Source: Gemmobacter lanyuensis
GTDB lineage: Bacteria; Pseudomonadota; Alphaproteobacteria; Rhodobacterales; Rhodobacteraceae
Assembly: GCF_014652355.1 (NCBI RefSeq)
Contig: NZ_BMYQ01000002.1
Span: 186,001-250,000 of the forward strand
Length of the DNA stretch: 64,000 nucleotides
Direction of reading: 5' to 3'
Shown: positions 52,965 through 60,678 of the stretch, piece after piece
Layout: every line of letters starts with the position of its first letter
How positions within the stretch are numbered: position 1 is the first letter of the stretch
Notes under the pieces: model-generated
Database searches by the model: none
Told to the model about the DNA's origin: nothing
Seen by the model: only the letters and a program-made list of their open reading frames with translations
Position numbers and translations under genes: made by a program

Positions 52965-54272
52965 ATGGCCGGAATTTTTGATGGGCTTTGCGCCGAAATC
53001 GCCGCCATTCCGGTCCTGACACGAATTGGCCGTGTGCAAGAGCTTGCGCGCGGAACGCTCCGTGTAGCGGGCCTCAGTGCCGTTGCGGCCTTGGGGGACC
53101 GGGTCGCAGTCCGAACAGCTGTCGGCGTGATTGGGGGGGAAATCGTGCGGCTTGCACGTGACGGTGTCACCGTCTTGCCGGATCAATCACCCGAGGGCGC
53201 GCGGATCGGTGATCTTGTTGAAATGCTGGGAGAAACCCGGATTGCACCTGATGACAGCTGGGTCGGACGGATCCTGGATCCCTACGGCCAGCCGCTTGAC
53301 GGTCGCCCGCTTTTCCGTGGCACGCAGCCCCGGCCTCTGAGGGCGCCAGCGCCCGCTGCCGCCGAACGCAGGCGTCTCGGCGCCCGCCTGGCAACGGGAT
53401 CGGCTGTTTTCGATACGTTCTTGCCATTGGTGCGCGGCCAGAGGATCGGCCTCTTTGCGGGGTCGGGCGTCGGAAAGTCCACGCTGCTGGCGCGATTTGC
53501 CCAGCATGTGGAAGCGGATGTCGTCGTGATCGCCCTGATTGGCGAACGCGGGCGCGAACTGCGTGAATTTACCGAACGTACGCTGGGGCCGCACGGCATG
53601 GCGCGGAGTGTGATTGTGACAGCAACGTCAGATCAGTCTGCGCTCACCCGGCGGCGATGCGCCTGGACCGCCATGGCGGTCGCCGAGCATTTTCGCGACC
53701 AAGGTTTGCATGTGCTGCTTCTGGCCGATTCGATCACGCGCTTTGCGGAAGCGCACCGCGAGGTGGCCCTGGCGGCGGGGGAGGAGGGCAACCTGCGTGG
53801 GTTCCCGCCCTCTACCTCGCATACGATCATGGCCTTGGCGGAACGAGCCGGCCCCGGCCCGGAGGGTGCGGGTGACATCACGGCGATCTTCACCGTTCTT
53901 GTGGCAGGTTCAGACATGGAGGAGCCTGTTGCCGATATTCTGCGAGGTGTTCTCGACGGTCATGTGGTCATGGACCGCCGCATTGCGGAGCGTGGTCGGT
54001 TTCCGGCTGTAGATGTGTTGCGATCCGTCTCGCGAAGCTTGCCCGAGGCAGCAAGCGACGCGGAGAACAATCTTCTTGCGGACGCGCGACGTTTGCTGGG
54101 GGCATATGATCGTGTTGAGCCGATGGTCCAGGCGGGGCTTTATGCAACAGGGTCAGATCCAGTGGTTGATCGCGCGATCCGTGTTTGGCCCTTGTTGGAC
54201 CGCTTTCTGGCTGAACTTTCACCCGAGGGTATTCATAATAGCTTTGCGCGCCTGGCGCAGAGCCTTGAGTAA
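52965..54272 (+). CDS. fliI: Flagellar export ATPase FliI
   Basis: A 435-residue F1-beta-like ATPase that powers substrate unloading at the export gate. The P-loop AGSGVGKS is at residues 165-172; VVVIALIGERGRELREFTE, LLLADSITRFAEAHREVALAAGE and SRSLPEAAS follow. AAGGGAGAA precedes the ATG. It stands alone on the plus strand, divergent from flgB; the usual partners FliH and FliJ are not adjacent. Confidence 0.97.
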   Translation: MAGIFDGLCAEIAAIPVLTRIGRVQELARGTLRVAGLSAVAALGDRVAVRTAVGVIGGEIVRLARDGVTVLPDQSPEGARIGDLVEMLGETRIAPDDSWVGRILDPYGQPLDGRPLFRGTQPRPLRAPAPAAAERRRLGARLATGSAVFDTFLPLVRGQRIGLFAGSGVGKSTLLARFAQHVEADVVVIALIGERGRELREFTERTLGPHGMARSVIVTATSDQSALTRRRCAWTAMAVAEHFRDQGLHVLLLADSITRFAEAHREVALAAGEEGNLRGFPPSTSHTIMALAERAGPGPEGAGDITAIFTVLVAGSDMEEPVADILRGVLDGHVVMDRRIAERGRFPAVDVLRSVSRSLPEAASDAENNLLADARRLLGAYDRVEPMVQAGLYATGSDPVVDRAIRVWPLLDRFLAELSPEGIHNSFARLAQSLE

Positions 54273-54393
54273 TCGTCCAAAGCAGTGTCTCCGACCGGGT
54301 GGCCGTCGATCTCCTGCTTTCGCGGCCGACTTGCGCGCTACAGCTCTACCCACCGTGGCAACTCGTCCATGCAGAATGCGCGCCTGGATCGTT

Positions 54394-55128
54394 TTATCGA
54401 ATGTCTTTTTTCAATAGAAACAGTTTGATCAACTTGTCGATTTTCTCGGGTTCGCCCAATTGAGAGGGCGAACCAACGCCAAGGACCTGTCGGGATTTTC
54501 GCTCAAGCATTGAGACTTGCATGTCGATGTCCAGGGCGCCGAATGACGATGGGAGGCCAAGTGCGCCTTGGAAAACTTTGCTGAGCGCGGAGGACCCGAG
54601 AATGGTGTACCATTTCGCAGCGTCGGACGCCGTTTTTCCTGCCAATTCCGGCAATTGGTCTTGTGCGAAGAGCGCGAGGCGCATGTTCTCGTCAACTGCG
54701 CCGACGGCCTCCTGAAATCTCTGTGACCGATAGGAACTGATGATCGTGTCAGCAAAACCCTGTGCCTGGGTGGCCGGCTTTGACTTGTCAAACTGGAAAG
54801 TCTTCGCAAGCTCGGCATAGCGCTTGTCGGGCAATCGGTTCGCGAGGTCTGTCTTGTCGTCTGTTCCATCTGCAAGGACTTTGCGAATGAAATAGGATTT
54901 CCCGATCTCCTCGGACAGGCCGAAGGCCCCGAGAGCGACCTGTAGCAGCCTGCGATCCTTGACAAGCTGGTCGGCTGTTTCAACCTTCGCGATACGCGCA
55001 CGAAAGTAAGTTTCCGCCCTTTGTTGTGCCGCATCAGCAACCAGGGCGGCTTCCTGCCGGGCTTGGGTACGCTTCAGGAACGACCAGCCTGCGTAGCCCG
55101 ACAGGGGGAGCGTGATGGTAAAGCTCAT
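54394..55128 (-). CDS. DUF1217 flagellum-associated protein
   Basis: A 244-residue protein made of helices, with no signal or membrane segment. The sequence (GYAGWSFLKRTQARQEAALVADAAQQRAETYFRARIA; later RLALFAQDQLPEL and MERKSRQVLG) fits the DUF1217 family, which is found in alphaproteobacterial flagellar clusters but has no established function. It overlaps flbT by four bases, so it belongs to the flagellin-control group fliC-flaF-flbT-DUF1217. Confidence 0.9.
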   Translation of the reverse strand: MSFTITLPLSGYAGWSFLKRTQARQEAALVADAAQQRAETYFRARIAKVETADQLVKDRRLLQVALGAFGLSEEIGKSYFIRKVLADGTDDKTDLANRLPDKRYAELAKTFQFDKSKPATQAQGFADTIISSYRSQRFQEAVGAVDENMRLALFAQDQLPELAGKTASDAAKWYTILGSSALSKVFQGALGLPSSFGALDIDMQVSMLERKSRQVLGVGSPSQLGEPEKIDKLIKLFLLKKDIR

Positions 55129-55529
55129 CGCGGACAGGCGGCGAAAAGCTGATTTTCGCGCGGCAGCAAGGCGCGCAGATGTTTCAACACCTGATAGGGC
55201 TCGCCTTCACCAACCGCCATCGCCGCTTGTGCAAGATGGCTGCGACTATCAGCGTCCAGCAAGACCTGGCCAAGCTGTTCGATGCCGCGCAGCAACTGCA
55301 ACCGCGCTTCTTGCGCGTCGGCATCACCAGAGAGCACCAGCTGCGCGATATAGCAGACCCGCCGGACCGGGGTATTGACCTGCTCAGGATGAAGCGCATC
55401 CTTCAGCCTCAGGATATTTGCGTTCGGGGTCATCACCGCAAGTCGCGACCGCCGGTCTCCGTTTTCGATGACCGCGCCGTTGATCAGCACCCTCTCATGC
55501 GGGCCGAGTTTCAAGACAAGCCCGGTCAT
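55125..55529 (-). CDS. flbT: Flagellin mRNA regulator FlbT
   Basis: A 134-residue protein beginning MTGLVLKLGPHERVLINGAVIENGDRRSRLAVMTPNANILRLKDALHPE, the conserved FlbT N-terminus. In Caulobacter FlbT binds the flagellin mRNA leader and promotes its decay until the hook is complete. It overlaps flaF and the DUF1217 gene by four bases each. Confidence 0.95.
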   Translation of the reverse strand: MTGLVLKLGPHERVLINGAVIENGDRRSRLAVMTPNANILRLKDALHPEQVNTPVRRVCYIAQLVLSGDADAQEARLQLLRGIEQLGQVLLDADSRSHLAQAAMAVGEGEPYQVLKHLRALLPRENQLFAACPR

Positions 55530-55903
55530 CTGACTTCCCCTTCCCCGCGCAGTCCACGCATGATGGATGTATTGATGTCGATCAGAACTGAAACTTCCGC
55601 CTCGGCGGAAATCACCTTTCTGCCATGCTGCAAGGAAAACTCTGCGAGATAGCAGAGCTTTTTGCGCAAGGGGTCTGGCAATCCATTTCCTGGGTTTGCC
55701 AGATCACGGGCCAGAGTGCGCCAGAGGCGCGCATTGTCGTTCAGGGCCTGAACGAAGGCAGGATAATCTTGCTGCCGATTTTGATATGTCGAGGTGAGGC
55801 GCTGGGTGATCCGCGCAAAGAGATCATATTCGATCTGCCGTGGCGATCGGACAGGGGTTTCCGGTCGGCCATAGGCCGTCCGGGCATGGAAGGGGACATT
55901 CAC
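55526..55903 (-). CDS. flaF: Flagellin synthesis/secretion regulator FlaF
   Basis: A 125-residue helical protein containing TPVRSPRQIEYDLFARITQRL and LWRTLARDLANPGNGLPDPLRKKLCYLAEFSLQHGRKVISAEAEVSVLIDINTSIMRGL, typical of FlaF. It acts opposite to FlbT and supports flagellin production or secretion. Located 73 bases after the flagellin gene. Confidence 0.95.
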   Translation of the reverse strand: MNVPFHARTAYGRPETPVRSPRQIEYDLFARITQRLTSTYQNRQQDYPAFVQALNDNARLWRTLARDLANPGNGLPDPLRKKLCYLAEFSLQHGRKVISAEAEVSVLIDINTSIMRGLRGEGEVR

Positions 55904-55939
55904 GGATAAACCTTTCTCATCAACGGAAGGTGGAAATGA

Positions 55940-55966
55940 CCCGCGGCACCGGCACAGCGCCGCGGG
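55940..55966 (-). terminator. Hairpin between fliC and flaF
   Basis: CCCGCGGC (55940-55947) pairs with GCCGCGGG (55959-55966). On the minus strand it follows the fliC stop by ten bases and leads into TCATTTCC. It may limit read-through from the strongly expressed flagellin gene into flaF-flbT, or protect the 3' end. Confidence 0.5.
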
Positions 55967-55976
55967 CGGTCATCCG

Positions 55977-57236
55977 TTAGCGGAACAGGGACAGGATGCT
56001 CTGCGGCGCCTGATTCGCGATCGACAGGGCCTGCACCCCGAGCTGTTGCTGGGTTTGCAGGGCCTGCAGACGGGCCGAGGCTTCCTCCATATCCGCATCG
56101 ACCAGAGAGCTGATACCGGTCGTCAGCGCATCCGACATTTTAGATACGAAGTCTTGCTGGGTGTTCAGGCGCGACTCGGACGAGCCGAAGGCTGCCGAGG
56201 CATCCGTGGCGGCCTGGATCATGGTTTCAATTGAGGCGAGCGCCGCAGCGGCGCCCGCATCGCTTTGCACATCCATCGATTCGAGACCCGACAGGGCGCC
56301 GTTGCCACGGGCCGCGCTGAACTCAACCGCGGTGCCTGCGACGTTGGATTCGTTTGTGACGGTCAGCGAACCCGAGGTGGTGATGTCGAGCGAGAACTTC
56401 GAGGAATCGAAGCCATTCGAGGTCAGTGAATTCTTCAGCCCCGCGAGGATCGAATCTGCCGTATCGCCTGCCTTGACGGTGTAGGCCCCTTCCACGGATC
56501 CGATTCGAAGTTTCAGCGCATCGCCTTCGATCAGGCCCGAACTGTCTGCCGGATCAGCCGCCGCATCGGTTTTCGCCAGGGCCCCACCCCCCCCTTGCAG
56601 GGTAAGGCCGGTGAGCGTGCTGGTGTCCGATGCCCCGCCCGATGCAGTGAGGGTAGCAGCCGAAACGCTTGCCCCGATGGTGGCCGACAGGTCGGTACCC
56701 GCCCGTGTCGACAGGTTTTGGGCATCAACGCCGATGTAGCTGGCTGTCACTGACCCGTTCGACGCACGGTCGAGCGAGGACAAGACATTGATCCCGGTGT
56801 TGCCGTTGGTGTTGGTATTCGACGCCGAACCATTGACGAGGTTCAGCCCGTTGAACTGCGCGGCGCCGACGACCGATTTGACCTGTTCGGTCAGGGCTTC
56901 GATGTCGGTCTGCAGTTTGGCGCGGTCGGCGGTCTGTTCTTGCGACGCCACGATCTTGCCTTTCATGTCGGTCAAGAGCTTGGTGACGGTTTCCGAAGCC
57001 TGCCGCGCGACGGATACGGTCGAGGTGCCCAGTTCAAGGCTGTCCGAGATCGAATCGAAGCCTTTCACATCCGATTCCATCACTTTGGAAATCGCCCAGA
57101 CCGCCGCATTGTCTTTGGCCGAGGCGACGCTTTTGCCGGTGGAGATCTCGCTCTGGACCTTCTCGAGGTTGCCGTTGATGCCCTTCAGGGTTTGAAGGGC
57201 AACCATCGCGCTGGTGTTGGTGAGAATGGACGACAT
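55977..57236 (-). CDS. fliC: Flagellin
   Basis: A 419-residue filament protein. The conserved N-terminus (MSSILTNTSAMVALQTLKGINGNLEKVQSEISTGKSVASAKDNAAVWAISKVMESDVKGF) and C-terminus (SRLNTQQDFVSKMSDALTTGISSLVDADMEEASARLQALQTQQQLGVQALSIANQAPQSILSLFR) flank a variable Ser/Thr/Ala/Gly-rich centre (about 160-350). I chose the ATG at 57234-57236, preceded by AAGGA; the frame upstream has an extra ATG but no flagellin resemblance. FlbT and FlaF genes follow. Only one flagellin gene is in the window. Confidence 0.97.
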   Translation of the reverse strand: MSSILTNTSAMVALQTLKGINGNLEKVQSEISTGKSVASAKDNAAVWAISKVMESDVKGFDSISDSLELGTSTVSVARQASETVTKLLTDMKGKIVASQEQTADRAKLQTDIEALTEQVKSVVGAAQFNGLNLVNGSASNTNTNGNTGINVLSSLDRASNGSVTASYIGVDAQNLSTRAGTDLSATIGASVSAATLTASGGASDTSTLTGLTLQGGGGALAKTDAAADPADSSGLIEGDALKLRIGSVEGAYTVKAGDTADSILAGLKNSLTSNGFDSSKFSLDITTSGSLTVTNESNVAGTAVEFSAARGNGALSGLESMDVQSDAGAAAALASIETMIQAATDASAAFGSSESRLNTQQDFVSKMSDALTTGISSLVDADMEEASARLQALQTQQQLGVQALSIANQAPQSILSLFR

Positions 57237-57437
57237 GTCCTGATCCTTTTCAAAGGGCCGTCGCTTTGCGTCCGGCCTTGGGCTGCCTTTCGGCGGTTTC
57301 GGCATTCTCGCCCTGCGTTGGCCTTTGGCCCCGCGCCACCCCGTCTGGGATGCCCCTTGATTGATGGGGGCGAACCTCTAACAGTTTGCTAAGGCGGGGC
57401 TGATCCTGACCCTCATATTCCGCGCATTTGAATCACT
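57237..57437 (-). promoter_or_regulatory. Flagellin promoter and structured leader
   Basis: The 200-base space upstream of fliC holds a CtrA-like pair CTAA-N7-CTAA at 57378-57392 (TTAG-N7-TTAG on the coding strand; consensus TTAA-N7-TTAA) and two possible hairpins in the leader, GGCC-TTT-GGCC at 57320-57330 and GCCCC / GGGGC at 57352-57371. FlbT is known to act on flagellin leaders, so this structure may be its target. Confidence 0.45.
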
Positions 57438-57752
57438 TCAGAAACGTTTGTGCAGGCCCTTGGTGCGCCTGGGCGGGTCGGTACGGCCGCGCGGGTCGTA
57501 AGTGGCAAGCCCTTGTTCGGCGCGCGCGATCTCTGCCAGACGCCGCTGGGTGGCCCGCAGCCCGCGTCCTGCTGCCCGCAGAAGCGACTGATTGCCTTCG
57601 GCGAGGCGCCGCAATTCAGCACTTTCATAGGGGTCCGTGGGCGCGGTGGATTGGATCGCTGTGAAAGCCTGTTCCAGCCGCGCCAAGGCAGCCAAATCCC
57701 CTGAAAGCAGGGCCTGGCGGAGGTCGTGCATAAGGTTCAAGGCTTCAGACAT
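57438..57752 (-). CDS. Small flagellar-cluster protein, FlgN-like candidate
   Basis: A 104-residue, highly helical protein: MSEALNLMHDLRQALLSGDLAALARLEQAFTAIQ and QSLLRAAGRGLRATQRRLAEIARAEQGLATYDPRG. A charged, basic tail follows. Size, helical composition and the neighbouring flgJ suggest a FlgN-type chaperone for hook-associated proteins, but no decisive motif exists. It overlaps flgJ by eight bases. Confidence 0.72.
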   Translation of the reverse strand: MSEALNLMHDLRQALLSGDLAALARLEQAFTAIQSTAPTDPYESAELRRLAEGNQSLLRAAGRGLRATQRRLAEIARAEQGLATYDPRGRTDPPRRTKGLHKRF

Positions 57753-58023
57753 GGGCGGTCTCGGCCTTCAGCATGGCCTTGAACAGCGATTCGGCAAGGC
57801 CAATGCCCCCGGCGCGCGCCATGGCTGTCGCTTGCTCCTGCCGGAGGAAAGACACGAATTGCTCTTCCCCGGATCCGCCCGAAAATGGCCCCGCGGAGTC
57901 TCCGAGCCCGGCATGTGCCAGCATTTCCGATAGAAAGGCCGCCTCCAATTCCTGCGCTTTCGCACGGAGGGCTGTCTGCCGTTCGGCAGAAATAGGGGGC
58001 GCTGTGGGGGGGATAGGGGTCAT
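57745..58023 (-). CDS. flgJ: FlgJ rod-binding domain protein (no muramidase domain)
   Basis: A 92-residue protein equivalent to the N-terminal half of enteric FlgJ: AQELEAAFLSEMLAHAGLGDSAGPFSGGSGEEQFVSFLRQEQATAMARAGGIGLAESLFKAM. It caps and guides rod assembly. The C-terminal peptidoglycan hydrolase of long FlgJ is missing, so the transglycosylase at 43488 probably supplies that activity. It is divergent from fliK across 105 bases. Confidence 0.93.
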   Translation of the reverse strand: MTPIPPTAPPISAERQTALRAKAQELEAAFLSEMLAHAGLGDSAGPFSGGSGEEQFVSFLRQEQATAMARAGGIGLAESLFKAMLKAETAHV

Positions 58024-58068
58024 GCTTGGTTCCTTTCCTGAAGATTTTCCAAGAATGGCCCTGTTGCG

Positions 58069-58083
58069 GTAAACAAGCGGTAA
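58069..58083. promoter_or_regulatory. CtrA-like site between flgJ and fliK
   Basis: GTAA-N7-GTAA has the half-site spacing of a CtrA box (TTAA-N7-TTAA) and resembles the CTAA-N7-CTAA found upstream of fliC. It lies in the 105-base space between the divergent flgJ and fliK genes. Matches are imperfect. Confidence 0.35.
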
Positions 58084-58128
58084 CCCGTTTGCGAAATAAC
58101 GACAGGATCAACCGGGTCCGAGGCCGAA

Positions 58129-59166
58129 ATGATTCCGCTGCCTGTCGCGCAATTTCCGATGCTCTTGCTGCCTGTTGCCCTTCCAAGCGGCGCCGAGTCG
58201 GCGCCGATGGACGCGTTTTCGAAAGTCATGGCCGAGGGGAAAGAGAGCCCCGATGAGATGGAGCTGGAGGACGCCCCCCCTGACCAAGCGCCCTTGAGCA
58301 ACTTGCCTGTCGTATTGCCCCTGACGGTGGAGATTGGCACCGCACGACAGAGCCCGACTGGAAGCTCTTTGGATTTGGTGGAGTCAAAGGTCGAAGAGGC
58401 CCCCGCCGAGATTGCAGCACCGATGCAGCGTATTGAAAAACCTGTTTTTCTTTCGGAGGCTGCCAGTGATCCCGCCAACCCGCCACCGCCAGTTGATGTG
58501 CCAGAGAAAGATGTTGTCGTGGTGGCTGCCATCCCCGAAAAACCTGTTTTGCGGCGAACGGTTGCGGAAGCGGTGGTGACCTTTCAGGCCGGGTCTGTGA
58601 TCGTGGCTGAGGCGGAAACGGCCGAACCCGAGACGCCGCCCCTAGAACCTGCGTCGGTGGAGGCGGCGGTTTCCTCCCGGATTGACGCTGCCACCGGACC
58701 TTTGCCCGAGGCCGATCCTCTCGGTACCGATGACGGTGGTGCGGTCGTGCGGCAGGTGCGGGCCGCAATTTCGCCCGACACCCCTTTGCCCCAGATGCCG
58801 GAGGTAGCCGAAAAGGGCCGTGTCATCGAGCTTCGCCTTGATCCTGAAGAGCTTGGGCGCCTGTCCATCATCCTCTCCCATGACGGTGATCGGGTCGCCG
58901 TTCATATCGTGGCCGAACGCCCGGAAACGATGGATCTTCTCCGACGGCATGTCGACCAGCTGCAGCAAGAGTTTCGGTCGGTCGGCTATCGTGAAACTCA
59001 GATGAGTTTTGGCCAGATGGATCAGGGGGGGAACGGTCCACCGCCGCGCCCGACGATCCTGCCTCTGGCTGAACCGCAAGATTTGCCGGGCGATTCGCTT
59101 TTGACGCCCGTCGGATCTGCCCCGATTTTGTCGCCCGCGGCAGGCGGGCTCAACCTTCGACTGTGA
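58129..59166 (+). CDS. fliK: Flagellar hook-length control protein FliK
   Basis: A 345-residue secreted ruler protein with a low-complexity, Pro/Glu/Val-rich N-terminal part (about 1-225) and the conserved C-terminal domain with GRVIELRLDPEELGRLSIILSHDGDRVAVHIVAERPETMDLLRRHVDQLQQEFRSVGY. It measures the hook and switches FlhB specificity. Six bases precede flgD. Confidence 0.93.
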   Translation: MIPLPVAQFPMLLLPVALPSGAESAPMDAFSKVMAEGKESPDEMELEDAPPDQAPLSNLPVVLPLTVEIGTARQSPTGSSLDLVESKVEEAPAEIAAPMQRIEKPVFLSEAASDPANPPPPVDVPEKDVVVVAAIPEKPVLRRTVAEAVVTFQAGSVIVAEAETAEPETPPLEPASVEAAVSSRIDAATGPLPEADPLGTDDGGAVVRQVRAAISPDTPLPQMPEVAEKGRVIELRLDPEELGRLSIILSHDGDRVAVHIVAERPETMDLLRRHVDQLQQEFRSVGYRETQMSFGQMDQGGNGPPPRPTILPLAEPQDLPGDSLLTPVGSAPILSPAAGGLNLRL

Positions 59167-59172
59167 GGCTCC

Positions 59173-59820
59173 ATGGATATCCCCGCCACCGCTGCCACGC
59201 CGCAGGCTGCCGCCACCAGATCGCGCGGTTCGCTCACCTCTGATTTTGATACATTCCTGACCCTGATGACGACCCAGCTGCAGCATCAAGATCCGTTGAA
59301 ACCGGTCGACAGCACGGAATACCTGTCGCAATTGGCCAGTTTTTCCACGGTCGAGCAGCAATCTTACACCAATAACCTGCTGGAAACCCTCATCGCCAGT
59401 TTTGGCGGCATGGGGCTCAGCCAGGCCGCTGCTTGGGTTGGGCGCGAGGCGCGGGGTATCATGCCCGCCCATGTTGCGGGGCCTGAGGCGATTCCGATCT
59501 TCCCTTCGATCTCTCCCTCGGCGGACCGGGCGGTGTTGGTCGTCCGCAATGAGGCGGGCGATGTCGTCAACCGAATCGATCTGGCTGTGGGTAAGACTGA
59601 ATTTTCCTGGCTCCCGCAGGACATGACCGGGGCTGAACTGCCAGAGGGGCTCTATTCTTTCGAAGTCGAGAATTATCAGGGTGATATGCAGCAGACCAGC
59701 AGCGCCGTTGAACTGTATGGGCGCGTGACCGAGGTCAGGGCCCTGCCGGGTGGCATGGTTCTGATGGTTGACGGGGGACGAGAGCTGGCGGCTGGATCCC
59801 TGACCGCGATCCGGGGATGA
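59173..59820 (+). CDS. flgD: Flagellar hook capping protein FlgD
   Basis: A 215-residue hook scaffold. The N-terminal FDTFLTLMTTQLQHQDPLKPVDSTEYLSQLASFSTVEQQSYTNNLLETL is the FlgD signature; Ig-like and Tudor-like domains follow. The hook protein gene flgE, which usually lies next to it, is absent here. Last flagellar gene of the island. Confidence 0.96.
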   Translation: MDIPATAATPQAAATRSRGSLTSDFDTFLTLMTTQLQHQDPLKPVDSTEYLSQLASFSTVEQQSYTNNLLETLIASFGGMGLSQAAAWVGREARGIMPAHVAGPEAIPIFPSISPSADRAVLVVRNEAGDVVNRIDLAVGKTEFSWLPQDMTGAELPEGLYSFEVENYQGDMQQTSSAVELYGRVTEVRALPGGMVLMVDGGRELAAGSLTAIRG

Positions 59821-59832
59821 GGGCCTTGCCTC

Positions 59833-60678
59833 ATGGCCCGCCCGGCCCTAGCTTGCGCGCCCATGACCATCGCGCCCCCGATCCTTCCTGTGGATGCCCC
59901 CCCTCCTTGGCTTGTCCAGGCGGTAGGCGCCACTGTTCCAATCGAAGGGCCCTGGCTGCCGTTGGAAGGGGGGCGCAGCAACCGCGTCTGGCGTGCCGGC
60001 GATCTTGCCGTCAAGCTGTACGACCCGACCAGCGCGACACCGCTTTTCCCCAACGATCCTGCCGCCGAGGCGTTCGCGCTGCAAAGCCTGACCTCGCTCC
60101 CCCTCGCGCCCAGTTTCGTGTCGTCAGGCGCGGGGTGGCTGGCCTACCGATATCAGCCCGGTGCGAGCTGGCGGCAGGATCCGGCGGCGGTGGCACGGCT
60201 TTTGGGCGAATTGCACGGGCTTGGTCCGCTGCCGGGACTGCGCAGCCTGCCTGTCGGACCGCAGCAGATTGGTCAGCAGGCGCGCAGTTTTGCGATCGCA
60301 GGCCTGCCGCCCATGCCGAAACTGTCCGACCCTGGTCCGGTTCGCCCCACCATCGTTCACGGGGATGCGGTGCCGGGAAACATCGTTGTGACCCCGCAGG
60401 GGCTACGGCTGATCGATTGGCAGTGCCCCGGAAACGGCGATCCCGTCGACGATCTGGCTCTGTTTTTGTCCCCAGCGATGCAGCTTCTCTATCGCGGGGC
60501 ACCGCTCAGCCTGGCCGAGCGCGAGGCATTTCTGGCTGCCTATCCCTGCCGCGCGACGGTTGCACGGTATGTTTTGCTGGCGCCTTTGCTGCATTGGCGT
60601 ATTGCGGCCCATTGTGCCTTTCGCGCGGCGCGGGGCGATGCCGGCTATGGCGCGGCGATCCAGCTGGAACTGGGTTAG
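59833..60678 (+). CDS. Phosphotransferase of the APH family
   Basis: A 281-residue kinase-like protein with the Brenner motif IVHGDAVPGNIVV and metal-binding IDWQCPGNGDP. These place it in the aminoglycoside phosphotransferase/choline-kinase superfamily; the substrate is unknown and there is no evidence it confers resistance. The start at 59833 has GAGGG before it; an in-frame ATG at 59863 is an alternative. Its stop overlaps the convergent ubiB stop by four bases. Confidence 0.87.
   Translation: MARPALACAPMTIAPPILPVDAPPPWLVQAVGATVPIEGPWLPLEGGRSNRVWRAGDLAVKLYDPTSATPLFPNDPAAEAFALQSLTSLPLAPSFVSSGAGWLAYRYQPGASWRQDPAAVARLLGELHGLGPLPGLRSLPVGPQQIGQQARSFAIAGLPPMPKLSDPGPVRPTIVHGDAVPGNIVVTPQGLRLIDWQCPGNGDPVDDLALFLSPAMQLLYRGAPLSLAEREAFLAAYPCRATVARYVLLAPLLHWRIAAHCAFRAARGDAGYGAAIQLELG

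Noticed and set aside
59833-60678. Aminoglycoside resistance gene
   Set aside because: The Brenner motif fits a wide kinase family; the neighbours give no resistance context and no substrate can be inferred.
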